Shown here piece by piece: positions 50,298 through 58,852 of a stretch of 64,000 bases of DNA (position 1 is the stretch's first letter; each line of letters begins with the position of its first letter). The translations under genes and the position numbers were made by a program. This DNA comes from Amycolatopsis balhimycina FH 1894 (GTDB lineage Bacteria; Actinomycetota; Actinomycetes; Mycobacteriales; Pseudonocardiaceae), in contig NZ_KB913037.1 in assembly GCF_000384295.1 (NCBI RefSeq), positions 722,762 through 786,761 of the forward strand, given 5' to 3'. The notes under the pieces are model-generated. The model was not told where the DNA came from. It ran no database searches and worked only from the letters and a program-made list of their open reading frames with translations.

Positions 50298-50786
50298 TCA
50301 GGCTTCCTGAGACCGGCGATGCCCGGATAGCGCGCCGAGCGCCGTGACGCCGTGTTGCAGCCCTTCCCGGAACGTCGCGCGCTGGCCCGGGCTCATGTCG
50401 GCGAGGAGGGCCTGTTCCACCTCCGCGACCGGTGGCGCGCAGTCGGCCAGCAGCGCCCGGCCGGCGTCGGTGAGGCCGGCGAGCAGCACGCGCTTGTTGC
50501 CCGCCTTGGGCGTCCGCGCGATCAGCTCGCGCTTTTCCAGGGCCAGCACCATTTCGTGCATGGTCTGCGGGCGCAGGAACGAACGGCGGGCCAGCTGCGC
50601 GGACGAAAGCGCCCCGCTGGCTTCGAGCACGGTCAGCGCCGTGTACTGCAGCGTCGTGAGCCCGAGCGGCCGCAGCGCGTCGTCGAGCAGCGCCCTGATC
50701 ACCAGCTCGAGCCGTTTGACCAGGTAGAGGGTCAACGGCGCACCGGCTGGCTGCTGCTGGGCGGAGGTGCTCACGCCGCCCATCAT
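50298..50786 (-). CDS. MarR-family transcriptional regulator
   Basis: 162 residues. Winged helix-turn-helix: LTTLQYTALTVLEASGALSS, ARRSFLRPQTMHEMVLALEK and the wing RTPKAGNKRVLLAGLTDAGR. Helices at both ends form the dimer. It is divergent from the CoA-ligase gene with only 50 bases between the starts, the classic layout in which MarR represses both. The gene neighbour suggests an aromatic acid or its CoA ester as ligand; this is inference. Confidence 0.9.
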   Translation of the reverse strand: MMGGVSTSAQQQPAGAPLTLYLVKRLELVIRALLDDALRPLGLTTLQYTALTVLEASGALSSAQLARRSFLRPQTMHEMVLALEKRELIARTPKAGNKRVLLAGLTDAGRALLADCAPPVAEVEQALLADMSPGQRATFREGLQHGVTALGALSGHRRSQEA

Positions 50787-50836
50787 GGCACCTTCCGCGC
50801 CGTCCGGCAGGGGCGCCCGGCGGCTATGCTCCGATC

Positions 50837-52282
50837 ATGGACCACGGCCGGCAGACGCGCGTGCGGCAGGCGTTCGACACCTTCTTCGGGGCCACGGAAC
50901 CATCGTCCGAACGCTACGTCCTCGACCTCTTCCACCGCACCGCGGAAACCGTGCCGGCGTACCGGAAGTTCCTGCGGGAGCACGAGATCACACCCGAGAG
51001 CGTCACGACGATGGCCGGCTTCCGGAAGCTGCCGCTCGTCGACAAGGCCGGCTATCACCGGAAGTACCCGCTGCCGGAGCTGTGCCGCGACGGGACGTTC
51101 GCGGGCTGCGACATGATCGCCGTTTCGTCGGGCTCCAGCGGCCACCCGACGGTCTGGCCGCGTGCCCTCGAAGACGAGCTGCACGTGGCGCGGCGGTTCG
51201 AGCAGGTGCTGGTCGACGCCTTCGAAGCCGACCGGCGCGGCACTCTCGCCATCGTCTGCTTCCCGCTCGGCACCTGGGTGGGCGGGCTGTTCACCACCGC
51301 GTGCGTGCGCCACCTCGCGGCCAAGGGCTGCCCGATCACCGTGGTGGCGCCGGGCAACAACAAGGCCGAAATCCTGCGGGTGCTCCCCGAGCTCGCGCCG
51401 CACTTCGAGCAGGTCGTGCTGCTGGGCTACCCGCCGTTCGTCAAGGACGTCGTCGACACCGGGCTCGCCGAAGGCGTCGACTGGCCCGCATACGCGATCA
51501 AGCTGGTGCTGGCGGGCGAAGTGTTCAGCGAGCAGTGGCGGGAACTGGTGGCTCGACGCGCCGGGATCGCCGACCCGGTCCGCCACATCGCGTCGCTCTA
51601 CGGCACGGCCGACGCCGGTGTGCTGGGCACCGAAACCCCCGTCTCGTCGGGCATCCGCCGGTTCTTCGCCGGCCGCCCGGACCTGGCGCGGGAGGTCTTC
51701 GGCGACGCGCGGCTGCCGACGCTGGTGCAGTACGACCCGGCGAGCCGGTTCTTCGAGGAGCACGAGGGCACGCTCGTCTTCACCGCCGACGGCGGCATCC
51801 CGCTGATCCGCTACCACATCGCCGACGACGGCGGGATCCTGCCGCACGCCGAGCTGGTCGCCTTCTGCGCCCGGCACGGCTTCACGCCACCGCCGGGACC
51901 GGAACTTCCGTTCGTGTACGTGTTCGGCCGTTCGCTGTTCACGGTTTCGTTCTTCGGCGCGAACGTCTACCCGGAAAACGTCACCGTGGGCCTGGAACAG
52001 CCCGGCATCAGCGACACCGTGACCGGCAAGTTCGTCATCGAGGCAATGGAAGACGCCGACCACGACCGGCGGCTGCTGATCACCGTCGAAACGGCGCCGG
52101 GCGCGAGCGCCGACGCCGGGCGGATCGCGGAATCCGTGCGCGCGCAGCTGGTGCGGCTCAACAGCGAGTTCGCGCACTACGTCCCGCCGGAGCGGCAGCT
52201 GCCCGATGTCGTGCTGCGGCCCGCGGGCGATCCCGGGTACTTCCCGGCCGGGGTGAAGCACCGGTACACGCGGCGGTCCTAG
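50837..52282 (+). CDS. Phenylacetate-CoA ligase-like adenylate-forming enzyme
   Basis: 481 residues of the PaaK-type ANL superfamily. The phosphate loop is AVSSGSSGHPTVWPR, the second core block SLYGTADAG, and IPLIRYHIADDG resembles the hinge region. It likely activates a carboxylic acid with ATP, forming an acyl-adenylate and then a CoA thioester. The acid is unknown; phenylacetate genes (paaA-K) are absent, so a stand-alone role such as degradation or secondary metabolism is more likely. It is divergent from MarR and convergent with the TPR protein, overlapping by 4 bases. Confidence 0.88.
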   Translation: MDHGRQTRVRQAFDTFFGATEPSSERYVLDLFHRTAETVPAYRKFLREHEITPESVTTMAGFRKLPLVDKAGYHRKYPLPELCRDGTFAGCDMIAVSSGSSGHPTVWPRALEDELHVARRFEQVLVDAFEADRRGTLAIVCFPLGTWVGGLFTTACVRHLAAKGCPITVVAPGNNKAEILRVLPELAPHFEQVVLLGYPPFVKDVVDTGLAEGVDWPAYAIKLVLAGEVFSEQWRELVARRAGIADPVRHIASLYGTADAGVLGTETPVSSGIRRFFAGRPDLAREVFGDARLPTLVQYDPASRFFEEHEGTLVFTADGGIPLIRYHIADDGGILPHAELVAFCARHGFTPPPGPELPFVYVFGRSLFTVSFFGANVYPENVTVGLEQPGISDTVTGKFVIEAMEDADHDRRLLITVETAPGASADAGRIAESVRAQLVRLNSEFAHYVPPERQLPDVVLRPAGDPGYFPAGVKHRYTRRS

Positions 52283-54852
52283 GGCAGGGCGAGCTTCCGG
52301 AACCGTTCGCGCCGCTGGCCGGCCGACGAGCCGTCGGCGATGTCGTCGTCGAACCACGCGCAGAGCGCCGCCCACAGCTCGGCACGGGCGGCGAAGCCGT
52401 CCTCGGTGACCAGGGTGGGTTCGAGCTCGGCGATGTCGGCGACCAGGTGGTCGAGGCGCTGGTCGCACAGCCGCACGTACTCCCGGACGACGATGTTCGG
52501 GTCGAGACCGGTCTTCGCGCGCGGGCCGGCCGCGCCGCGCAGCTGGGCGTGCAGCCGTTCCTCGCAGTACAGCGGGAACCCGGAGATGGAGCCCGGGTAG
52601 CCGGACTCGGCCGACCATGCGCGGAACGCGCAGATCGCCTGGTAGCGGGTGTACCAGTCCTGTTTCCCGGCGGCGAGCTGGGTGAGCTTCCGCCAGGCGT
52701 CGCGGTCGGCCGAGCGCCAGCGGTCGAGGGTCCGGCCGTCCGGAAGCGGCCCGGGATCGAGGGCACGGGTCCGCCAGAAGTGCGCGCGGCAGCCGGCGAT
52801 CTCGCCGACGAGCTGCCGGACGTAGCTGACCTGCTCCCAGACGTGGGCGCGCTGCGGCCGCAGCGGCGCGGCGCGATCCGGGGAGAAAGTGATCATCTCG
52901 AAGACCCGGAACAGTTCGTGGCCGCGCAGCGCGGCGAGGTCGGGGTCCTCCCCCATCACCCACGAGCGCCGCTCCGGCAGCCGTCCGCTGTGGCTGATCG
53001 TCGCGGCGTGGTAGAGCTCGCGGACCGCGCGGCGGGCCACCTCGTCGCGTGCTTCGCCTTCGAGGCGGGGGTTGCGGGCGCGGTCGCGTAGATCGCGTTC
53101 CCCGCGGGGGCCGACCTCGAGCATCGCGACGGCGTACACGCTCGCGGCGTTGTAGCACTCCTCCCACGACCTGCGGGATCCCGCGGCTTCGACGGCGGCG
53201 TCGAGTGCCCGCGGGTCCGGCGGCCAGCACCGGTCCGGGCAGGCGTCGGCCAGCCGCACGCGGCTGCGGGGATAGGCGGGCCGGGGTTCGGGTACCGCGC
53301 CGGTGCCCGGCTCGACGTCCGCCATCGCGCGGCGCAGCACCGCCCAGACCAGGGACAGGTCGAGCGCGCGGTTCGTCAGCTGATGGCGGCTGCGGCGCCA
53401 GCGCCGCCACAACCGGCCGTAGTCCTCGAGGAGCCGTTCGATCTCGTACTGCGACAGCGCGCAGAGATAGGACCGCATCTCGGCGGCGCGCTGGTTGTAC
53501 TCGGCCAGCTGCTCCGGCGTCGCCTCGTGGACGAGGAGCTCTTCGACCGGGACGCGCAGCACGCGCCGGTGCAGTTCGAGCCGTTCCGCCCGCGGGATCG
53601 CTTCCGGCCGGGTCCGGACGTCCAGGTCGACGTAGCGGCGGAAGCGCAGCTCGATCGCCGCCCGCAGTTCGGCTCGGCGCTGCGCCCGCGCGTCGCCGGG
53701 GGCGCCCGCGGTGGTGCGCCGAACCCACCACGAACCGGCCACGGAGTCGCCGTGGCCGAGGACGAGCGCGTGCCGGTAGCGGGCGATCAGCAGGGCGACG
53801 TCGCGGCCGCGCCCGTGGCGGCGGGGCTGGCGTGCGAATTCGGGGCCGATCCACCACCGGGCGAGGACCGGGTGCCCTCGGCTGCACACGGTGATCACGT
53901 CGTCGTACGTGGCGAGCGCGTCGAGGTGCAGGTCGAGCTGTTCCTGCAGAGCGGCGATCTCGAGTCTGATGTAGACGTTGGACGGGTCGAGGCTGACCGC
54001 CCGGTAGTACTCGGCGAGGGCTTCGTCGTAGCGGCGGTAGGTGATGAAGTGGTTGGCGCGCTGGTAGGCGTCGAAGAGCTCGTACGGGATCTTCGCGTCG
54101 CGCCAGGCGACCCAGTGGATGTTCGTGCGGACGTAAGCGCTGCGCGGGATGACCAGCGCGGCGACGGCGTTCGCGGCGCGGTGCAGCACGCGCGGCCAGT
54201 TCTCGTCCTCGATCACCAGCGGGCTCGCGGCGAAGCGCGGGACGCGGACGAGCTCCAGGATGAGCTGGTGGCGGCCGGGAGTGTTGCCGGGGCGGACAGT
54301 GCCGGTGACGGTGAACGCGGCGGGTGGCTGGGCGAGCCGGATCAGCTTGGTGACGGCCTTCCACCAGCCGTCCGCCGAGTCGCCGGCGTGCTCGACGATC
54401 TGGATGAAGTCGTACGAACTCCCCGCCCCCGGGACCGGCGTCGGGGTGTAGAGGCGGGAGTCGTTGAGGAACCGCTTGAAGGTGGCGGTCAGCTCGACCG
54501 CGGAGTCGATCTCGCGGTCGTGGCTGTCCGGGGGCCGTTCGTCGACGAACAGCCGGATGTCGATCTGGTTGGCCCGGTAGGCGGCGGTTTCGAGGCGGGC
54601 CCGGCCGGTGAAGTACAGCGTGAGGACGATCGAGACGAGCACGGCGGACGTCTGGAGGACGGTCCAGGTGACGACACTGGCGACCTTCGGATCCCGGACG
54701 AAGGTCCAGGTCTGGAAGAACGGCAGGTAGGGCACGACGGCGAAGCCGCCCGCGACGAGCCCGGCCGTCACCGCGGCCAGCCACCACCGGATCCGGTGAA
54801 CTTCCGGCAGTTCGGCCTGGTCGAAACCCCGGTGTCGTCGCGCGGACACCAT
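52279..54852 (-). CDS. Large membrane protein with TPR region, unidentified
   Basis: 857 residues. Two membrane helices near the N-terminus (WWLAAVTAGLVAGGFAVVPYL and VTWTVLQTSAVLVSIVLTL) leave both ends inside the cell. Residues about 90-260 form a mixed soluble domain. A TPR pair follows near 270-320 (RRYDEALAEYYRAVSLDPSN then LEIAALQEQLDLHLDALATY). The last 500 residues are helical, Arg- and Trp-rich, with scattered Cys. It is a one-gene unit without recognised partners. Possible roles are scaffold or STAND-like sensor, but I see no ATPase motif. Confidence 0.7.
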   Translation of the reverse strand: MVSARRHRGFDQAELPEVHRIRWWLAAVTAGLVAGGFAVVPYLPFFQTWTFVRDPKVASVVTWTVLQTSAVLVSIVLTLYFTGRARLETAAYRANQIDIRLFVDERPPDSHDREIDSAVELTATFKRFLNDSRLYTPTPVPGAGSSYDFIQIVEHAGDSADGWWKAVTKLIRLAQPPAAFTVTGTVRPGNTPGRHQLILELVRVPRFAASPLVIEDENWPRVLHRAANAVAALVIPRSAYVRTNIHWVAWRDAKIPYELFDAYQRANHFITYRRYDEALAEYYRAVSLDPSNVYIRLEIAALQEQLDLHLDALATYDDVITVCSRGHPVLARWWIGPEFARQPRRHGRGRDVALLIARYRHALVLGHGDSVAGSWWVRRTTAGAPGDARAQRRAELRAAIELRFRRYVDLDVRTRPEAIPRAERLELHRRVLRVPVEELLVHEATPEQLAEYNQRAAEMRSYLCALSQYEIERLLEDYGRLWRRWRRSRHQLTNRALDLSLVWAVLRRAMADVEPGTGAVPEPRPAYPRSRVRLADACPDRCWPPDPRALDAAVEAAGSRRSWEECYNAASVYAVAMLEVGPRGERDLRDRARNPRLEGEARDEVARRAVRELYHAATISHSGRLPERRSWVMGEDPDLAALRGHELFRVFEMITFSPDRAAPLRPQRAHVWEQVSYVRQLVGEIAGCRAHFWRTRALDPGPLPDGRTLDRWRSADRDAWRKLTQLAAGKQDWYTRYQAICAFRAWSAESGYPGSISGFPLYCEERLHAQLRGAAGPRAKTGLDPNIVVREYVRLCDQRLDHLVADIAELEPTLVTEDGFAARAELWAALCAWFDDDIADGSSAGQRRERFRKLALP

Positions 54853-54898
54853 CGATCACCCCCTCGTGTCAGAGTACTCGCGGAGGGGGTGCGATTCG

Positions 54899-55207
54899 TT
54901 ACGGGCCGTGATCCGCGAGGTCGGCGATCACCTGGGCGTGGCACGGTTCGGGCACGCACCAGCACCCCAGCCGCCGGCCGCGGAGCCCGGCAAGCAGGGC
55001 GAGCAGGTCCGGCCGGTCAAGGAGGTACTCGCGGTACTTGGCGACGACCTCGTCCCGGGAGCCGTCCGGGCCGGGCCGGAACGGGCTGGCGAGCTTCGAG
55101 CCTGCGAGGTGCCAGCCACCGCGGTACATCGCCCGCCCGACGTAGACGACGTCGGCGTACTCCGGGTCGCCCCGGTGCCCTTTCAGGTTGACGACCGTGG
55201 TCGCCAT
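54899..55207 (-). CDS. DUF4326 protein
   Basis: 102 residues with GAGGAGG before the ATG. The sequence VVNLKGHRGDPEYADVVYVG, SKLASPFRPG, KYREYLLDRPDLLALL and GRRLGCWCVPEPCHAQVI is characteristic of DUF4326, common in actinomycetes and phages. The conserved CWCxPxxCHxxV block looks like a metal or redox site. Function unknown. It lies 46 bases upstream of the TPR gene on the same strand and may be cotranscribed with it. Confidence 0.88.
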   Translation of the reverse strand: MATTVVNLKGHRGDPEYADVVYVGRAMYRGGWHLAGSKLASPFRPGPDGSRDEVVAKYREYLLDRPDLLALLAGLRGRRLGCWCVPEPCHAQVIADLADHGP

Positions 55208-55699
55208 GGCGTGCCTCCTCGCATTCCCGGTGCCTTCCGGGACGGTTTTGTCGGTGCTCGGCGATAGAGTGGAAATCGGGGGACCCTCCCGCGCCCGCGT
55301 CGGCTAATTTACTTGACCCACAAGCAAATCGCCTCCCCCGGCGCGTCCGGATCACGCCTCGGCGTTTCACCGGATTCAGCGATTTTTATTCGCACGGGTG
55401 TTCGGTAACGTCGTTGGCATGACCACTACGACTCTTTCCCCCGACCACCGGCTTCGCAACGCTTCCTCCACCGCAAGACGTCACCCGGACCCAGGGCCGT
55501 ATCGCCGGACCGGGGCCGAAACCGTCCGCGAGGCGACGCGCGGTGGTCCATCTAGTGCATATGCACTATGCTCAAGGTCTACGGTTGAGCAGTCAGCCGC
55601 TGCCGGACGTTCCGCGCCCGGGCCGGCAGGCTGCCTTTCCGGCACCCCGTCCCGCGACGTCCGGTCCGCCCCTGCTGCCCGACGAAAGGGTGTGCCGCG
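55208..55699. promoter_or_regulatory. Divergent intergenic region with a perfect 16-base palindrome
   Basis: This 492-base gap between the DUF4326 and STAS genes holds TAGTGCATATGCACTA at 55553-55568, a perfect palindrome 131 bases upstream of the STAS start, and an A+T-richer block at 55300-55400. A Ser/Arg-rich open frame from ATG 55420 crosses the palindrome, but it has no ribosome site and no protein character. I favour promoter and operator function. Confidence 0.55.
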
Positions 55700-56092
55700 A
55701 TGGTTCCCCAGCCACGCTCGGCCGACCGAGAACTCACCACCACCGACTGGATGAACGCCGGCGGTCACATGTCGCTGCGCGTGCTGCGCCCCGGACTCCA
55801 CACCGTGGTCGTCGAGGTGACCGGCGAAATCGACCTCAGCACCGCGCGCCGCCTGGACGAAGTCCTGCAGTCCCGCATCCGCAGCCAGGTCGGCGAGGTC
55901 GTCATCGACCTCTCCGCCGTCACGTTCTTCTCGGTCGCCGGGCTGAACTCGCTGCTGCGGGCCCAGCTGCTCGCCGACACGGCGGGGGCACACCTCACGG
56001 TGGACGCCGGGCAGTCGCGAGCGGTGCGGCGGCTGTTCACCCTGCTCCCGACGGACTTCGACGGCGTCTCGAACGTCCGGCCGGTCCGCTGA
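55700..56092 (+). CDS. STAS-domain anti-anti-sigma factor-like protein lacking the phospho-Ser
   Basis: 130 residues, RBS AAAGGG before the ATG. The STAS domain fills residues 25-125: VVEVTGEIDLSTARRLDEVL and VVIDLSAVTFFSVAGLNSLL. In SpoIIAA-type proteins the position before Gly in FxDSSGL is the phosphorylated Ser; here it is Ala 80 (FFSVAGL). It would thus not be switched off by an RsbW-like kinase and may act constitutively or as a ligand-binding STAS. It faces the signalling genes that follow on the opposite strand. Confidence 0.85.
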   Translation: MVPQPRSADRELTTTDWMNAGGHMSLRVLRPGLHTVVVEVTGEIDLSTARRLDEVLQSRIRSQVGEVVIDLSAVTFFSVAGLNSLLRAQLLADTAGAHLTVDAGQSRAVRRLFTLLPTDFDGVSNVRPVR

Positions 56093-56124
56093 TCGCTCAC
56101 GAAGACGCGCTCACGAAGACGCGC

Positions 56125-56505
56125 TTATGAAGGTGGCTGACCGCCCAGCCGCCGGACGGCCTCGACGATCGCGCTGTTCGGCGCGCCCTTCACCAGGTAC
56201 TCGGTGACGCCGGCCGCGGCGAGCCCGGCGATCGACGCCCGGTCGGCGTAGGCGGAGAAAGCGAGGATGGCGGTACCCGGACTGCACCGGGCGATTTCGC
56301 GAGCCGCCCTGGCACCACCGCCACCCGGCATCCGGACGTCGAGGACGGCGACCGCGGGCCGGTGCCGCTCGGCGAGCCGGATCGCCTCGTCGACGTCGCC
56401 GGCGACCGCGACCACGGCGATGTCGGACTCGGAGTCCAGGACTTCACGGAGGACGTCGCGGATCATCACGTCGTCGTCGGAGATGAGCACCCGCAGCTCG
56501 GTCAT
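56125..56505 (-). CDS. Stand-alone receiver-domain response regulator
   Basis: 126 residues, a receiver domain only. The acidic pair is ISDDDVM, the phospho-Asp is in VAVLDVRMPGGGG, and the Lys is in EYLVKGAPNS. No output domain follows, so it must act through protein contacts or as a phosphate sink. Its ATG overlaps the kinase stop (ATGA), so the kinase is the expected phosphate donor. Confidence 0.9.
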   Translation of the reverse strand: MTELRVLISDDDVMIRDVLREVLDSESDIAVVAVAGDVDEAIRLAERHRPAVAVLDVRMPGGGGARAAREIARCSPGTAILAFSAYADRASIAGLAAAGVTEYLVKGAPNSAIVEAVRRLGGQPPS

Positions 56506-58328
56506 GGTTCGAGTCCCGTCGCGTCGGGCAGCATCGGCAGCCAGAACTCGACTGTCGTGCCTTCGCCGGGTGCGCTGCTCACCGAAAGCCAGCCGTGCGC
56601 GGCTTCGGCCCGTTCGTGCATTTCGACCATCCCGAAGTGGCCCGCGCCCGCGTCTTCCCCGGCTGTGCCGACGCCGTCGTCGGTGATCCGCACGAGCGTT
56701 CCGCTGTCTACAGTGGACAGTGTGACGGCGACCCGGGTGGCCCGGGCGTGCTTGTGGACGTTGCTGAGCGCCTCCTGGCAGATGCGGTACACGGTGATCG
56801 CCGCTTCCGGCGACGGCTCGGCCGTCAGGTCGTCCCGCACCGAGTGCGCCAGCCCCCAGCGGCCGGCGGCGTCGTCGACGTAGGCCGACACCGCGTCCAC
56901 CAGCCCGTGCCGGTCGAGTTCCGGCGGCCGCAGGCGGGACACCAGGCCGCGCAGCCGGGCGATGGCCGCCTGCACCGACTCGTCGAGGCCGCCGACGGCG
57001 CTCGCCTGCGGTTCCGGCAGGCGGGAAGCGAGCAGCTGAAGGCGCATGCCGACGGCCACCATGGACTGGATCGACTCGTCGTGGACGTCCCAGGCGATCC
57101 GGCGCCGCTCCACCTCCTGCGCCTCGACCAGGTGCCCGACCAGCCGCCGGCGTTCGCGCAGGGCCTGCTCGGCGTTGCGGCGCTCGGTCATGTCACGGGT
57201 GACCTTGCCGAAACCCTGCAAGCGTCCCTGGTCGTCGTACAACGCCGTGATCACCACGTTCGCCCAGAACCGGGTGCCGTCCTTGCGCAACCGCCACCCC
57301 TCGTCCTCGAGCCGGCCCTGCTCGACCGCGACCTCCAGCTCCCAGGCGGGTTTTCCCGCTGCCACGTCTTCAGCCGGATAGAACACCGAAAAATGCTTCC
57401 CGATGATCTCCTCCGCCGCATACCCCTTGATCCGCTGCGCGCCCGCGTTCCAGCTCGAAATCCGGCCCTCGGTGTCCAGCATGAAGATGCCGTAGTCCTG
57501 CACGGTCTGCACCAGCAGGCGGAACCGCTCTTCGCTCTCCCGCAACGCCAGCTCGGCCGTGCGGCGCTCGGTCACGTCACGGGTGACCTTGCCGAAACCC
57601 TGCAAGCGTCCCTGGTCGTCGTACAACGCCGTGATCACCACGTTCGCCCAGAACCGGGTGCCGTCCTTGCGCAACCGCCACCCCTCGTCCTCGAGCCGGC
57701 CCTGCTCGACCGCGACCTCCAGCTCCCAGGCGGGTTTTCCCGCTGCCACGTCTTCAGCCGGATAGAACACCGAAAAATGCTTCCCGATGATCTCCTCCGC
57801 CGCATACCCCTTGATCCGCTGCGCGCCGCCGCGTTCCAGCTCGAAATCCGCCCTCCGGTGTCCAGCATGAAGATGCCGTAGTCCTGCACGGTCTGCACCA
57901 GCGGCGCGAACCGCTCTTCGCTCTCCCGCAACGCCAGCTCGGCCGTGCGGCGCGTCGGTCACGTCACGGGTGACCTTGCCGAAACCCTGCAAGCGTCCCT
58001 GGTCGTCGTACAACGCCGTGATCACCACGTTCGCCCAGAACCGGGTGCCGTCCTTGCGCAACCGCCACCCCTCGTCCTCGAGCCGGCCCTGCTCGACCGC
58101 GACCTCCAGCTCCCGCGCCGGTTTTCCCGCTGCCACGTCTTCAGCCGGATAGAACACCGAAAAATGCTTCCCGATGATCTCCTCCGCCGCATACCCCTTG
58201 ATCCGCTGCGCGCCCGCGTTCCAGCTCGAAATCCGGCCCTCGGTGTCCAGCATGAAGATCCCGTAGTCCAGCACTCCCTGCACCAGCAGGCGAAACCGGT
58301 CGTCGTCCGGCCGGCGCGCTTCGTCCAT
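56502..58328 (-). CDS. Sensor histidine kinase with three near-identical PAS domains
   Basis: 608 residues, soluble. Three PAS/PAC cassettes of about 128 residues follow each other (each with YGIFMLDTEGRISSWNAGAQ and AEEIIGKHFSVFYPAEDVAA and a PAC end GRLQGFGKVTRD). Then come a HisKA_3 helix (VERRRIAWDVHDESIQSMVA) and an HATPase domain (EALSNVHKHARATRV, ITDDGVGTAGEDAG). In the middle cassette one extra base near 57954 and two extra near 57828 shift the frame for about 40 codons and then restore it, so that stretch does not read as PAS. Coupled to the lone receiver. Similar PAS kinases sense redox, light or small molecules; no cofactor residue is evident. Confidence 0.85.
   Translation of the reverse strand: MDEARRPDDDRFRLLVQGVLDYGIFMLDTEGRISSWNAGAQRIKGYAAEEIIGKHFSVFYPAEDVAAGKPARELEVAVEQGRLEDEGWRLRKDGTRFWANVVITALYDDQGRLQGFGKVTRDVTDAPHGRAGVAGERRAVRAAGADRAGLRHLHAGHRRADFELERGGAQRIKGYAAEEIIGKHFSVFYPAEDVAAGKPAWELEVAVEQGRLEDEGWRLRKDGTRFWANVVITALYDDQGRLQGFGKVTRDVTERRTAELALRESEERFRLLVQTVQDYGIFMLDTEGRISSWNAGAQRIKGYAAEEIIGKHFSVFYPAEDVAAGKPAWELEVAVEQGRLEDEGWRLRKDGTRFWANVVITALYDDQGRLQGFGKVTRDMTERRNAEQALRERRRLVGHLVEAQEVERRRIAWDVHDESIQSMVAVGMRLQLLASRLPEPQASAVGGLDESVQAAIARLRGLVSRLRPPELDRHGLVDAVSAYVDDAAGRWGLAHSVRDDLTAEPSPEAAITVYRICQEALSNVHKHARATRVAVTLSTVDSGTLVRITDDGVGTAGEDAGAGHFGMVEMHERAEAAHGWLSVSSAPGEGTTVEFWLPMLPDATGLEP
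57192..57575 (-). repeat. PAS-cassette DNA repeat, copy A (384 bases)
   Basis: Encodes the third, kinase-proximal PAS domain. It is nearly identical at the base level to copies B and C, including silent positions, which implies a recent tandem duplication or gene conversion. It is in frame throughout. Confidence 0.85.
57576..57962 (-). repeat. PAS-cassette DNA repeat, copy B (387 bases, with compensating indels)
   Basis: Encodes the middle PAS domain. Compared with copy A it has one extra base near 57954 and two extra near 57828, with several nearby substitutions (57843-57856 and 57900-57910). The net change is +3, so the outer frame is kept but about 40 codons are shifted. Confidence 0.85.
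57963..58300 (-). repeat. PAS-cassette DNA repeat, copy C (N-terminal)
   Basis: Encodes the first PAS domain. It is almost the same as copies A and B for about 300 bases, with a small change at the CCAGGCGGG/CCGCGCCGG position. Identity fades near 58290, where the N-terminal leader begins. Confidence 0.8.
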
Positions 58329-58381
58329 GCGGTCACTTTGCCGGATCCCCGCGTGTCCGGCACGCCAATGGCCCGCGGTGC

Positions 58382-58780
58382 TCAGCCGGCGAGTTCGGCG
58401 GACGTGGCGGGCAGCGCACACCAGACCAGCTTCCCCCGGCCGTGGCGCACGGCACCCCAGGCCGACGACAGGCGCTCGACGAGGGCGAGACCCCAGCCTC
58501 CGTCGGCGCCCGCGGGCCGCCGGACGGGCAGCGCCGGGCTGTCGTCGAAGACCTCGACGCGGACCTCCGTGGCGGTCACGCTCAACCGCAGGACGGGGCG
58601 CCCGCCCGCGTGCTGAAGGGCGTTGGTCGCGAGTTCGGTGACGATCAGCAGCGCGTCTTCGACCGCGACGTCGCTCGCCCAGGCCAGCAGGGTGAGCCGG
58701 GTGAAACGGCGCACGGCGGCCAGTCCGCCGGCCAGGTCGGTCAGGGCGCACTCCGCGGTGAGCGGGGCAGGGACGTTCAC
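58382..58780 (-). CDS. RsbW-like ATP-binding protein (anti-sigma kinase family)
   Basis: 132 residues from GTG at 58780 (GGGGA upstream); a GTG at 58834 would add 18 residues. The HATPase fold is reduced: LLIVTELATNALQHAGG (N box), VEVFDDSPALPV (G1) and DGGWGLALVERLSS (G2). It belongs to the SpoIIAB/RsbW group that binds sigma factors or STAS partners. It sits between the PAS kinase and a LuxR regulator, all on the same strand, and near a STAS gene, which suggests a joined partner-switch and phosphorelay module. Confidence 0.8.
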   Translation of the reverse strand: MNVPAPLTAECALTDLAGGLAAVRRFTRLTLLAWASDVAVEDALLIVTELATNALQHAGGRPVLRLSVTATEVRVEVFDDSPALPVRRPAGADGGWGLALVERLSSAWGAVRHGRGKLVWCALPATSAELAG

Positions 58781-58852
58781 GGTCCCCAGCCTGCTCGACG
58801 GCACCGGGCGGCGCGAGATGCAAACCGCCACCACGCACCTGGTGCAGGTGCA

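Noticed and set aside
50837..52282. Part of a phenylacetate degradation cluster
   Set aside because: No other paa genes are nearby; only the ligase fold is shared.
55420..55754. Open frame starting MTTTTLSPDHRLRN upstream of the STAS gene
   Set aside because: No ribosome site, Ser/Arg/Pro-rich sequence, and it contains a perfect palindrome and overlaps the STAS start region.
57192..58300. Repeats as a CRISPR array or mobile element
   Set aside because: The units are about 384 bases, encode PAS domains in frame and have no spacers or terminal repeats.
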